This document shows, in pieces, positions 27,001 through 39,049 of a DNA stretch of 64,000 bases. A program made the translations under genes and the position numbers. Origin of the DNA: Lithospermum erythrorhizon (lineage: Eukaryota; Streptophyta; Magnoliopsida; Boraginales; Boraginaceae); contig JADFUC010002358.1 in NCBI GenBank assembly GCA_019722365.1, forward strand, positions 558,001-622,000, written 5' to 3'. Position 1 is the first letter of the stretch; the number at the start of each line of letters is the position of its first letter. Under the pieces are notes generated by a model that was not told the DNA's origin, did not search any database, and saw nothing but the letters and a program-made list of their open reading frames with translations.

Positions 27001-27944
27001 TGACCTTGTTCTTTGAACTCATTTATGCTCCTAACCATAAGGGGGCCCTTTTGAAACCAGTTGGCTCAACACTACATTTGATCCTCTCATTACTACCATT
27101 CATTAAGATTTGTATTCTGACGTTTAAAGGCTAATTTATGTGTTTGTTTAATAACCTGGCTTTGTAGACATTCCAGAAATTTATTAATGCCCGTCTCTAG
27201 TTTGTTGATCCTCTAAATTTTTTGTTGATTGAATTTTAACGATATTCTTTGCAGGGTGTTCTGGTTTTCCTTTCTGCGAAGACTGGATTTATTAAAGACA
27301 CTGAAGAAGCTGCCGAATTTCAAAGCTTCATTGTTTGTGTTGAAATGCTAATTGCGGCTGTTGGCCATCTTTATGCTTTCCCATACAAGGAATATGCTGG
27401 TGCAAACATTGGCGTTTCTCGTGATTTTAAAGCAAGCCTTGCGCATGCTCTCATGTTGAATGACTTCTACCATGATACAGTTCATCAGGTGAATAGACAA
27501 TGTATCCTTTTCAATTTTATTTCAGATACTCAGTTGGATTTTACTTTCTGTCATTGTAATTGTTTTGTTTCTCTGCAGTTTGCTCCAACCTATCATGATT
27601 ATGTGTTATACAATCATAACGATGGCGAAGAAGGAGCAATAAAATATAGAGCACGTACTTTTGTTCCAACAGGACCGGAGATGGATGCTGCAAGGAGGCA
27701 CAAAATTATGCCTGGGAACAAGCTCCATGACATTCAGCTATCCCCCAGTATCTCTTCTGGTAGTAGCACTCCACGACATCTGGGCGCTGGACAGGATACT
27801 GCAAAGCTAGAGGCAATGAATTCTTCATTGTTAATGAATGCATCAAATACTGGCACCGCCCCTTATGATATGTCGCTCATTGACTTAGACATGTCCGGTC
27901 CCTCAGGAAACACTGTTTCTGCAGGCCAATCTGGGAAAAAGTGA
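24097..27944 (+). CDS. LAZ1 homolog, DUF300 / organic solute transporter alpha-like membrane protein
   Basis: Six exons in phase: 24097-24243, 24970-25043, 25955-26104, 26503-26788, 27255-27488, 27579-27944, giving 418 residues, the normal size for LAZ1 homologs. Several hydrophobic helices are visible: ILYVLIALPCTVGASYLAIL, VYALMSFMALLL, WVIYNFLSLCLAWVGGPGAV, LYLTIIYTFSYSIALYALAL and SFIVCVEMLIAAVGHLYAF. Family signatures include the GGPGAV segment, FPPIALDGRFIRRCKQG, LKPV and KSVVFLTYWQG. The hydrophilic C-tail is Ser-rich. Known: DUF300/LAZ1 proteins sit in the tonoplast or endomembranes; LAZ1 was found through autophagic cell death and LAZ1 proteins affect brassinosteroid signalling through vacuole integrity. 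The stop is in a GTGAGT context, so an alternative spliced tail is possible. Closest subgroup not determined. Confidence 0.92.
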
Positions 27945-28619
27945 GTCAAATATACATGCCATGGCTAGCCGCTTGCCTCATTCATATCTTCCACCATTGG
28001 TTCTCAGTTTGTTGGATAATGGATACGCAGTTGCGCTGAAACGCTTACTTCTTCAATATTCATAGAGGCACTGATAGTAAGAATGTACATCTACCATGTA
28101 GGTAACATACTTATTGTTATGGCCAATTCCTTATCCATGCAGAAATATCCCCCCTCCCTGTATTTTCAATTACACTGTAGATAGAGCAACAACTTTATGG
28201 TTCCAGAGATTCTTACTTCACATTCAATGCAAGGGTCTTTAATTTTGGTATTGCTTTCTACCTGAAGCTCCATGTGAGCATGGAGCAAAGATATGTACAA
28301 CAGGTAATGTGCAGCATAGCAGCTAACAACTCTCTACTTATTTATCTGGCAATACTGTATATGACTAATTGATGATGGTTATACACTTATAATAGTAGTA
28401 CTATATCTTTATGACATATTATCTTGAGAAAAACTGTAACAAGAATAATTTAACTGTTTTGGGCATTCATCAAGTCTTGCCAACCAACCAAGAAGACTCA
28501 TGTGGTCAAGTCTCTTTCCATTTGTACCAAGAGAAGTCAAAGATCATTGGAACTTCAATCTCTCTTTTGATGAGGTTAGGCTATCAAGCTTAAATAGTGC
28601 TCTTGAATGATTTTATTGA

Positions 28620-28950
28620 CTAGTAAGAAGGAGCGTCGTTGGCGTGGTAATTTGTTCTGGCGTGATTTCGTTGTTTTAATTAAAAAGGTAACGTAAAATT
28701 GTAGTTTTGTTCTGCGTGATTTCATTGTTATAATTAAAAATGTAGCATAAAATTTTCTAAATAAAAGATGTCTACATAAATGCTTACATGTCTCGCTTTA
28801 GAGTGTCTCGGCCTTTATAAGATTGTATTCCATGTATGATGAAGATCGTGGGTAGTTATCTTGAGCAGCTTTAACATATGATGTATAATATTATAAAATA
28901 GGAGATATCAAATGATTCTCATAAAAGGAGGTAGATATCTTTGCCTTGAG
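28620..28950. repeat. dispersed repeat family, copy 1
   Basis: Shares with 34658-34960 the order AGTAAGAAGGAGC, GATTTCGTTGTT, AAAATTGTAGT, TTATAAGATT, GATCGTGGGTAGTTATCTTG, AGCAGCTT, ATATTATAA and AAGGAGGTAGA. There is no coding capacity; the type is uncertain. Confidence 0.75.
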
Positions 28951-29689
28951 TCACAAAATATGAAATCGTAAAAATAAAAATATTCTTTACATATTTTAAA
29001 CTTTATTATCTAAAAAATTCAATTGTCATACTTAAATCGTTAAAATTTCTCCATCTTTTGTCCTTTTTTATAATTAAAGTTGATATCTTGATGCATCATT
29101 TTTTATAAATTAAAATTGATGCTCTTGATGCGTCATCGTCATTATCAAGTAATTTACTCTATTTTTTGTTCTTGTTATTTTGTATTATTATTCTTTGTTG
29201 ATCAACACATCATTTACTCGATTAATATCGTTTCTATGTTTTATTATCTATAGTTATTCGGCGTGTGATTTGAGTATTAACATGCAAACTAAAAAGAATA
29301 TTAAGCAAACCAATCTTTTAGTATCTTTTCTGATTTTATTCACACAAATTAAGAACTGTTGATGCATAGTTAAAAAGAAAATAATATGAAATAAATTTCG
29401 TTTTTTACATGAAATCGTCGTTGTTACATTTTATACAGGAATTAATTATGAACTTCGTTCAAAGATAAAATGTGAGTTTAAGCTTTCATAATGATCTTAA
29501 ATTTGTCAAAGTATCACTATTATCAATTATGTCTTCAAATGTGAATTCTTGAGCTTTGCACATTAATATGCAGTATTTTGGATGTATTATTAACGTTCTT
29601 GATAGTTTTGATTTGAGTAGTTCTTTTTTTATTATTTTCAATTTACATTCTCTTGTTATATATCTCCAGTAATATTTAATATATGGGTA

Positions 29690-30340
29690 AAATAAAGAAA
29701 CAATGTAAACTAATGTGATATGTAATAAAAATTCAATAATGTAAAACTTATAATGCATATTTACTTTGTTTATATTACTAGCCAGTATCCGCATCATTGT
29801 TTGAAATTTAATATTAGAAAACAAAATAAAGAGAGTTTGGTTAAATTATACATATATTAACATAATATAATATGAAAATTGTATGTGTAATAAGCGATAT
29901 TATTAATATTATTTAATTAAAAAATGATCAACCAAGTTCGGAACTCAACCACCAAAATTCCAAAATTTATACTTTCATCCTTTGAGCTATTTTTAATTAC
30001 TATATGTAGGCTTATTTAGTACAAATTTATTAAGACAAATTACATGTTTAATAATTTTATAAAGTAGAGGTTAGACCATATACAACTTGTAATAGAGTCT
30101 CTATAATAAAATAATTATATTTACATGTAGAACCCTATATTATAGAATTTGTATTTGTAATTTTTTAGATTAATTAAAATTTGTCAAAACTCACATTTAC
30201 CTATTAAGGATATTTTTAGATAAATTTACGATTATGAAAAAGAGGAAACTTTTAAGGCAATTTGCTTTGCTTTTATGTAACATAAAATTTTAGTCTCTTG
30301 ATCCACACGAAAAAGGCTTTTAAGGCCATTTCGTGATTTT
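29690..30340. repeat. dispersed repeat family, second module
   Basis: Contains AATAATGTAAAACTTATAAT, GTATCCGCATCATTGTTTGA, ATACATATATTA, ACATAATATAATATGAAAA, TTAATTAAAATTTGTCAAAA and GGCTTTTAAGGC. The first part recurs at about 32225-32410 and the later parts recur at 34985-35200. Confidence 0.65.
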
Positions 30341-31284
30341 ATATAATCAATGTTTGTAGTAATATATTTTCATTCTACTTTACAATCAAAGTGTGTATGA
30401 GTTATTTAGAATATTAACTTTCGACCCATTAAGCGAGAACCAGAAATTTTGTGTATGGGGAGGGCGGAGGATTAAATGTAAAAAGAAATACTATTAAATC
30501 ATAAAAAAGTGTACTACATAAATAATAAACGTTAAGTGGAAATAGAAAGCAAAATCTAAACTATTGTATCTTGTTTGGCATCTTTAGTGGCACACGACGA
30601 TTTTTTTTAAGATAAAAAACATCTATAATGGAGTGCTGTGAAATTCTGACGATCAGCCTCTCCCGATGTATAGCACTAAACTGCTCGACAAAGGAAGTCT
30701 CATCTTCATCTTGTTTCTCGACACTTGTTTCGCAATCTTACATTCTTTGAAAAAGGCAGCTATTGTAGGCGTAGAAGCGGGAAGGGTGAGGTAGCTAGAA
30801 TCCAATCTATCAAAAAGCAAATATATTTCACACTTCTTTGTCTCTTTCAATACCATGCCGCAACTACGAAATTGTTGGGGCATTTTGCAAGTCATCACTA
30901 AAATGCGCATAAATTAATCTTGAAATGTTTCATCTCGTGCTTTTAAATGTGACAACTCTTGTTATAAAATCTGAGAATAAAATTTAGGCCTTTAACTTGC
31001 ATATATCATCAACATTAAATAAGCAATCCATCCCTCGGTTCAGCCAGTAAAGTGAGTATGAGCAATTCCGTCACATTTTCACAAAATCTGGATTGTAACT
31101 ATTGAAACTGAAAATCAATACTAACATTAAAAAGATAAACTCTGAGATGATGTTCCACAGAAATATCATTTATCGGAAGCGTGTTTAAGTTGTATAATTT
31201 AGATTACATTTATATATAATTTGTTATATAAACACAATTTATATTGATTTTAAATATTATATAATGCGGCGAATATATGTCATG

Positions 31285-31520
31285 AAGCAACAAATGATGT
31301 TGATTATTAGATTATTGTCCTTGTTTCTTTGGAGTAGAGCTGACAGTGGCGTTGATTATTATTATTGTGTCCTCGTTTGATGGAGTACAGAAACCTTGAG
31401 TGATGTTGATTATTACGTTATTGTGTCTGGATTTCATGGCTGGAGTAGAAACAGCAGTGGCGTTAATTATGCGATTATTTGTCCTGCGTTCTTTGGAGTA
31501 GAAGCAACAAGTGGCCGTTT
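31285..31520. repeat. imperfect minisatellite, unit about 52-62 bp, about 4 copies
   Basis: Units carry the pattern AGTGGCGTTGATTATTA, ATTATTGTGTCC, then TTCTTTGGAGTAGA, repeated at about 31287, 31340, 31390 and 31450, with a partial unit at 31503. Units differ by substitutions and small gaps. Confidence 0.82.
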
Positions 31521-31779
31521 AAGCTTTCTTATTAGAGGGAGTAAACTCTAATAGAAGGCTGGAGACTAGAGTTATTGTTTCTTATGTGATATATTGGGAG
31601 TTATTGATTTTGTAGGTGATAGTATATTATATTGAAATTTGATATTATAGTGTTATCTAATATTATTGAGTAAATTGATTTGTATTAAATTATTTTGAGA
31701 TATTAAAATTCACATAAGGATCATAAGGAGTTGGTAGTGATATGAATAATTATGATAAAATATAATGAAATGAGTAGCA

Positions 31780-32220
31780 ACTATGCGTGGTGCATGTTTA
31801 TATATATGTGGTTGAATATAAGCTTTGTTATATGAGTATTCGCGAACTTAAGCTTCGCCACTATTTTAGGGGAACCGCCAGTGTTGTTTATTGTTCGGGG
31901 AAAAGTCGGCATTAAAGCGTCGTTTGTGCATTGATGAGTCGAGATGGCATCGTGATTCGAATTTGGGTGGTATGACATCCTCGACATTCTTCGGTATGTA
32001 CTTGTGTCGTGTCAAAGTATGTATTTAGAAAACGTGTTGTATATGATTTGTATGATTGATGAAATTATGAAGTGTAATATTGTTCTCTTAGATCGCGAAA
32101 TGCGGGCGTAGTCGCGTTGCACTTTTCCTTAATTCTTTTGGTCGGGTTGTATAGTGACTCGTGTTCTTGTTGCGTGAGCTGCGCCAGGCGGCCCGGCCTG
32201 AAGGCGGGTCGTTCGCTAAT
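31780..32220. repeat. GC-richer remnant in AT-rich DNA, probable retroelement fragment
   Basis: Base composition shifts clearly here (for example GCGGGCGTAGTCGCGTTGCA and GGCGGCCCGGCCTGAAGGCG) and returns to AT-rich on both sides. No ORF with motifs and no clear LTR ends were found, so the class is a guess. Confidence 0.35.
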
Positions 32221-32221
32221 A

Positions 32222-32410
32222 AACATTCAATAATGTAAAACTTATAATATATATTTACCTTGTATATATAAGCTAATTGAGTATCGCTTCGTTAATTAAA
32301 ATACAAAATTAAAAACAAAAAGAATTTTTCTTAAGAATTATACATATATTAGCATAATATAATATGAAAACTTTATGTGTAATAATTGATATCATACGTA
32401 TTATTTAATT
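32222..32410. repeat. dispersed repeat family, partial copy
   Basis: Matches 29697-29925 through AATAATGTAAAACTTATAAT, TATACATATATTAGCATAAT and ATATGAAAACTTTATGTGTA with moderate divergence. Confidence 0.7.
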
Positions 32411-33239
32411 TTAATAAAAATGAAAAAGCATTAGTTTAGAGTGGGACTATTAATAGTTTATAAAAGTATCAAGATGAAATATGTATAAAATATAATTTAA
32501 ATTATTATAATAAATAAATATAATAATAATTTAAAGAAATATCATGAATTTTGAAAAATAAAATAAAATCAGTATACATCAAGTCAAGTTACTATTCGTA
32601 TTATTATTTCATATATATTAGTAACAAAATATATCATAATAAATAAAATTTATATGTTATTGGCATAAAAATTAAAGCATCGTTATACGTGTCGATAAAA
32701 ATTGATTTTATATGTTTATTTTCGCGATGAATAATAACACGGGAAAATGAGATTCTTCTAGTGTTATTTGCTCAATTGATCTCACATCTATTGTCTTTTT
32801 TTTCGATTTTTTTAAATTGGACTTTTGACATGTGCTGCCACCAAAGGGATGAGGCCCTATGCACACAACCGGGTGGCACAGGGTGTTTATTATAAAGAGT
32901 AATATTTCTATAAAATTATCAAATCATCAAAACTGAAAATATCATGTACCTATTTTAAACTTCGTTATATAAAAATTTGAACTCGAGATATTTTTAATAA
33001 TATGAATCTTGTAATTTTGTCATTATACTTTTAAATAGATCATCTAAAGTATATGTTGATGCATTCAATTAACATTTGTCATACTACAAATTCTTTGTGC
33101 ATATAGAAATTAATGAAATAATCGTGATCATCCCAACACGTTTACCGGCGTTCAATGCCTATATTATTGTCAAGCAGATAATCCCAAATAAATTGTTCAT
33201 ATATATAATTCTTAAAAAATTCTAAGTAAATAACCAATT

Positions 33240-34000
33240 AATTTCTCAACCATCAAATTCAAAATTTATGAATACTACATACTAAATCCATCTTTAAAAG
33301 AACATGCAACTTTCTTTTTCAGTAGTCAAAATTATCTAAACTTCAATCAATAAAATTCAAAAATTATGAATGTTACATACTACCCCTCCATATCTAAAAG
33401 GTTGTATGATTTTCTTTTTTAATAATCAAAAGTACTTAAAATTGGACCACCAAAATTCAAAACTTATAAATAACTACATACTAAAATTTATATAAAGGAT
33501 TCCGTTTAATTTTAACTGATAGTAGTCAAAATTATTATTTGCTACTCAACCAATAGCTCAAAATTGCTTGAATGCTTCTCAGTAGCTTTTTGTTGGGGAA
33601 ATTTACTTTTACACAATATTTTAGGTAAACTCAACTTTTTCTCACAAACTTGATTTTTCCTCTATTTTTAAACTATAACATGAACCAATTTAGTGATTGT
33701 CAGAAAAGAAAAATATCCCTATGAAATAGTGATGAATGAGGAATATACATGTGTCAATCTACAAAATGTTGTTCGATTTAACTGATAATCAAAATTACTT
33801 AAACCTCGACCACGAGATTAAAATTTATTAATCTTAAATGCTACGTCAAAATCTACAAATGATAAATTCAAACTTTCTTTTCCGGCAATCATGATTATTA
33901 AAACTTCGACCAACCAAATTTAAAACTTATGATTACTATACTCTTTTACTCTTTCATTTCGAGAGCACATTCGATTTTCTCTTTTTTAATAAACAAAATT
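33240..34000. repeat. degenerate tandem array, unit about 90-125 bp
   Basis: Several successive blocks share AAATTCAAAATTTATGA, ACTACATACTA, CTTTCTTTTT, AGTCAAAATTA and TTAAACTTC-like segments at about 33257, 33348, 33451, 33790 and 33900. Copies are strongly diverged, so copy number is approximate. Confidence 0.65.
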
Positions 34001-34657
34001 AACAAACTTTATGGTCTTCAAATTGATTGGCATTATACGGCTTTGATTTGAATCGAAATTATTGTATTATGTTAATACTAAATTAAGTTGAAAATATTAT
34101 ATATTGATATACTTGACAAAATCATCTACAAAATTTTATACTTTTTTTGAGAATCAATATTTAAAAAAGTCATCTTGTCAAATTTTCATGGGAAATTATT
34201 TCAAACCGATATCTCTAACTACAACCTGCATGTGTCATAAGTGTAGATTTTGTAAGAAATTATATTTTAGAGTTGGACATTTATTAATTGATATTTCTTG
34301 AGGGAACTCAAATACTGGCCCTTTCTTATAAATATTACTCTCGAGTCTTGACCAGACTTATTCAACAAATTCGTAAAAAGCATATGTCTCAGTAGTTGAC
34401 ACATATGTAGATTTTCGATTGATTTTAAATCTCTTACATTTAATGTCAACTTAGGATTATATATAGTAGAGTCCTATATTGAGATAACTTATACATGTAG
34501 AATACTATATTTATTAGATTTAATGCAGTATTTGTAGTCTTTTAGTTATATTAAAAATAGTACAATTATAAGTACCATTTAACTCTCAAAATAAAAATTA
34601 TTTGAGTAGAATATTTAAATGAATCAAAAAGGAAAAAATACGTAAGGTAACATAGTA

Positions 34658-35215
34658 AGAAGGAGCTTTGTTATATGTGATTTCGTTGTTATAATTATAA
34701 AAGATATGAAAATTGTAGTAGTAGAAAAACAAAATTATCGAATAAATATCTTATATATTTTAAATAGTATATCCGATTTGCCGTAAAAGGTCGTCTACGT
34801 ACTCTTAAATTTTATTTTCATCTTCTGCATTATAAGATTACATCTAAATACATTATGGTGGAGATCGTGGGTAGTTATCTTGAGCAGCTTGATACGATAT
34901 GGAAAGAAATATTATAACGTGAGGCAAAAGAAGGCTTATTAAGGAGGTAGAGGATCTTTATCGCAAATTCCTAAAACTATTACGAACTAAGTATCCACAT
35001 CATTGTTTGAAATACAAAATTTAAAACAAAAGGAACCACATATTATATGATTTATATTTGTAGTATTTTAGTTTAATTAAAATTTATCAAAATACAATTA
35101 TTTTATGTAGTAGTTTGTTTAATGATTTAAGTAATAAAATCTTTGAATGGGTGATCACGAGAAAAAGGCAAAACTCTTTAAGGCAGCTAGATAACTTTAT
35201 CGGCTAACATATATA
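34658..35215. repeat. dispersed repeat family, longest copy
   Basis: Starts AGTAAGAAGGAGC, includes GGAGATCGTGGGTAGTTATC, GTATCCACATCATTGTTTGA and TTAATTAAAATTTATCAAAA, and ends near GAGAAAAAGGC and CTTTAAGGCAGC. It joins modules that lie apart at 28620-28950 and 29690-30340, so it may be the most complete copy. Confidence 0.65.
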
Positions 35216-36980
35216 AAAGTGTGAATAAGGGTTGTGTTTCTTCCCTTTCACAATTAATTACTAAATTACCCTTCTATCTAAAAATCTAAAAGTTATGAGT
35301 TCTAATAGGAATTAACTACTACTCCCTTAATTTTTTTATTTGACGGTTTCGTATATCGAGGTGAAACTTTGACCATTAATTACTAATTACTTATTATTTT
35401 AATAAATATATAAAAGTTATATCATTAAATTAGTAAGAAAATAGAACTTGCATTAATTAGCCAGTGTTTCGCTTTCAGGCTCTGGCATTCAAAATAAAAA
35501 ATGAAGGTAAATACGTAGTATTCATCATACTTTATACTTTGTAGCGTACGTACGGTTTTTGAGGATGATAAAATCATATACATTTGACGTATATACTTTA
35601 TAATTGTCGTCAAATCTGTTTTTAATTAGCTTTATTTATTTTGCTCTGGAGTGCATGTTTAATGATTCAAATGTATGCATTGAATAACACAATTTTTTGC
35701 TTTCGGTTTTGCGTGTATAAGCTTTTCGTGATTGATTAGCGATAATATGCATGTCTCATATATTATATATTATTAATTTATTCTTCTTTTTTCATCAATG
35801 GTTTGTCGTGGCATGTCGTTTTTGATCTTTTAATAATTTGTGTTAGTTAAATAGCCCAGGAACTTGAGGTGGACCCACGGTATGATTTGATTTTTATTGT
35901 AGTCTACGAGGCCCCATTTTAATCTTACAGGCATCCTTGTACTATAATCGAGGCGGCCGCTATTATGATTTAATTTTGACCACCGCCTCCCCTAAACCTA
36001 ATTTTTCGACTGATATAGTAAAATGGTATATTGCATAAAATACATATCGCTTAGTAAAATAGTATTTTATTCACAACAATTAAAATATAGGGGTAAAGTA
36101 TAGAAGCTAAAATGTCCGGCCGCTTTCGTCCTTACTTAGCAGCACAATCCCTACCCCACCCTACCCTATTGCCTCCACATAACAAATTCTGAAACACCAA
36201 GTTAGTATATCACAGTGTAGAAGATCTGAAGCCATAGCGACGCTTCCGGTGATCATTATCAACTAGCATTTTTATATGCTTCTTTTTCAATTCAATACCA
36301 TTATAATCGATTAGCTATCAAAAACATAGAAAACCAGCAAATACTAAATAACAAATTTGAAAATCATAAACTGAACAACTGAATAATGTTCTGACATTTC
36401 CAAATAAGATTGAAATAGAAATCCCTCGTACCAAATTCGAAGTTCCATTAGTATCAGCTTCCATGAAAGGCCAAAGCTTTTCGAAAACTTGAGGCCCCCA
36501 CCCCTGCCCCACCTGGTAACCCCCTTCCCCTCTCCCAAAGTTCGAACTTCAAATCGGTCGCAAGTGAGTCAATAATTTGCTCCTTGATTGATTTGACCGC
36601 CTCAATTTTTGGCTGGGGACTGAGTGACCATGCTTTTATTTTGGTAAACAGATGGGTTACAAATGGAAATGGAAAATTAATTATGTTTACACAAATTAGC
36701 ATAGTTTAGTGGAAATGGACCTTGATTAGCATAGTTCAGTGGAAATGAAAATGGAAATGTACCTGAGTGACCTCCTTAATAATTTGCTCATTCACCTTCT
36801 AAGTCTCTCAAAAGCCATATTTTGGAGATAATAAATGGAAATGGCATAGTTGTGCCTTGCTAGCTACCAATGAACATAAAAATGTGTTCTTGATTTGTTG
36901 GCTATTGAGTAAAATAGCAATTTTGTTGGTTTAATGTCATCTTCAATTTCTTGAAGCTTTATGGCCGAGATGCGTAAGAA

Positions 36981-37045
36981 GGAGGGGGAAGGCTGTGGGG
37001 GTGGGTGGGAGGATATAAGTGTAGGGGTGGGGTGGGGTGTGTGGA
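36981..37045 (+). other. G-rich tract with quadruplex potential
   Basis: Runs of three to five G occur in close succession: GGAGGGGGAAGG, then GTGGGGGTGGGTGGGAGG, then AGGGGTGGGGTGGGGTG. At least two non-overlapping four-tract sets are possible. No gene is adjacent. Confidence 0.6.
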
Positions 37046-38004
37046 AGTAAGAAGGTTGATGTTTTGCAATGCATATTTGGTGTTAAGGATAAAATAGTCG
37101 TTTTGTAATGATAGTCGTTCGATTGTATTTTAGGGGTCGTATAGTTGACCTGATATATTGTATAATTAGTAGGTGTAGAGAATAGAGTCTTTAGAAAAAT
37201 TAAATCGTAGTAGGGAGTTCTTAGTAAGAGAACATATAAAATTAAATCATAATTTAGGGAGGTGCAGTAAAAGCTTCTCCTATTACATTCTTATTGAATT
37301 TGTTAGCCAGTTTTAGCAATTGATATGGGATTAAAGGGCTAACTAAATCGATCAAATTAGAAGAATACACCAAAAGCATATGTAGTCAACATGATTAATG
37401 ATCTTGGTAATTTCTTAAGCGGTATACGAAATTGTTAAATGTCGATTTCAAAAATATAATTAAATAAATTTAACCTTAATATATTTTATTAATTAAAATC
37501 TTAATAGCTACACACATTTAATGAAATTTATTCTCCAAATACCAACATTTTTTCCTTTTATGAGATTGAAATTGATTCTCGAGAATTTAAGCTACATTCG
37601 CTTTTTATGAGATTTAAAATAAAATCTATTCCTTTTTCTTGTGTATAAGCCCCAAAGTTAACCGCCATCCAATAGAGTTAATAGACAATAAACTAGGTTG
37701 AGATAAAGTTCTATACACCTGAAAGTCTCATATACTCAAATTTTATTGGAAGATTTTGATTAATTTAGGAAGATGTAGATTTGAAGAGGGGTATAATAGT
37801 CTAATCATATTTTTGAAATCGGTATTTAATAATTTTGAGGCGTTTAACCGCTCCCATGATCTTCGGTAAAAACATTAAAGCATAACAAGAAGGATATTAT
37901 GTACAAGCTTATACAGTAGTTACTATGTGTAAATTAAAATATAATACGGAGTATAAAATTATAAATGATGCCCATAATTGAATATTTATAGTAACGAAAA
38001 GCTA

Positions 38005-38340
38005 CTTTCTTCATCTCTAAATATTTGAGATATTTTTTCTTTTTAGAAATATCAACTTAAAGTTTTATTTTAACTTAGTATGAGAGAATAAAATGGAAGG
38101 AAATTTGAATTGTAAGAGTAATTTGAATTTTTATTAACAAGGCCAAACCTATTTCCACATGAGATTGGTACATGGCTCCTGCTCGGTAACGGTTTCAACT
38201 TTCAACCGTGCATTTTGGACGTTGAACCGTCTTTTTTTAACTAAAAAATAGCGATCGTGCTAATAAATGGAAGTCTGCGTGAAAACTCTTTTAACGTGAA
38301 AATAGTTATATACCCGCCTAACAATTAGGAATGGAGGGAG
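38005..38340. mobile_element. possible Stowaway-like element
   Basis: The right end, read inward, is CTCCCTCCATTCCTAA with a TA beside it; the left end CTTTCTTCATCTCTAA also follows a TA. The ends match only partly, so this is tentative. Confidence 0.35.
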
Positions 38341-38432
38341 TATTAAGGGAATCACCAAACAATAAAAAAAAAGTCAACTCTCACGCGATGTATTAGCTGG
38401 CTGATTGGCCCCTCCCCCTAAGACCCCAATAA

Positions 38433-38442
38433 GTCACGTGAC
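38433..38442 (+). promoter_or_regulatory. G-box (GTCACGTGAC palindrome)
   Basis: A 10-bp perfect palindrome with CACGTG core lies 275 bp upstream of the small ORF at 38717, with a CCAAT just before it. Such sites bind bZIP and bHLH factors in plants. It may mark that ORF's promoter. Confidence 0.5.
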
Positions 38443-38716
38443 CATATACCCTAAAAATGCTCCATAAAATCACACGTTAAAGTGTGAAAAAAAGCCAAAC
38501 TTTATTTGCAGAAACAACACTCAAGCAAGATACAAGTATACAACCCCAAGCCCCCCCCTCCCCCTCTTTATACACATATATAGTTGGTTCACTTAACTCT
38601 CTTTTTTTCCAATATATAGTTGTCCAATATATAGTTGTTAACATAGTTTGTTACATACAAATACCATTCTTGTTTTTTTTTTTTGTGAAATTCAGTATTA
38701 TTTATATAAAAGGATC

Positions 38717-39049
38717 ATGATGGGGCAGTTTAGCTATAGTCAAACAACGTATGTCAAATTGTTGAGAGGTGATAATTATAAAATGGGATACTCAGAAATG
38801 GAGAAGAGACAGCTTTTTTTGAGGAGCTACCAATTTAGCAGAAAGAAGAGTGTAAGTGAGAGGATTAAAGGCTCATTCTTTAGAGTCAAAAGGGTTGTTT
38901 TTATGAGGCTTAAAACAGCAAGAAAGATTAGAAAAATGGTTTGGTTAAGAATCAGATATGGCTTCTTTTGCTTCAGAAGAAGAAGGTTTTTCCTTAGGCT
39001 GCATAGAACCTATGGTTATTCTTGGTCATCATCTTATTGCTGTTGGTAG
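38717..39049 (+). CDS. small Arg/Lys-rich protein of unknown function (110 aa)
   Basis: Single-exon ORF from ATG-ATG to TAG. It is strongly basic with aromatic residues: MGYSEMEKRQLFLRSYQFSR, then KKSVSERIKGSFFRVKRV, then ARKIRKMVWLRIRYG, then FCFRRRRFFLR, ending SWSSSYCCW. The periodic basic/hydrophobic pattern between residues about 30 and 95 suggests amphipathic helices. No signal peptide. The segment EKRQLFLRSYQF reminds me of small uncharacterised proteins found in other eudicots, but I cannot name a family. The sequence upstream has a G-box, and a TATA-like TATATAAAAGG lies only 20 bp before the ATG, too close to be the core promoter. It stands alone in repeat-rich DNA. Codon pattern and freedom from frame breaks favour a real gene; expression is unproven. 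Confidence 0.62.
   Translation: MMGQFSYSQTTYVKLLRGDNYKMGYSEMEKRQLFLRSYQFSRKKSVSERIKGSFFRVKRVVFMRLKTARKIRKMVWLRIRYGFFCFRRRRFFLRLHRTYGYSWSSSYCCW

Larger units (their letters stand above)
27945..38716. other. gene-poor repeat-rich region
   Basis: Nearly 10.8 kb with no ORF that shows protein-family features. It holds a dispersed repeat family, a minisatellite, a degenerate array with a unit near 100 bp, a GC-richer remnant near 31.8-32.2 kb and a G-rich stretch near 37.0 kb (each listed separately). The ORFs at 29486-29824 and 30653-30910 are unsupported. Confidence 0.7.

Noticed and set aside
36318..36702. three overlapping minus-strand ORFs
   Set aside because: They overlap in different frames, have no family motifs, and the DNA shows no splice or promoter signals that favour one.
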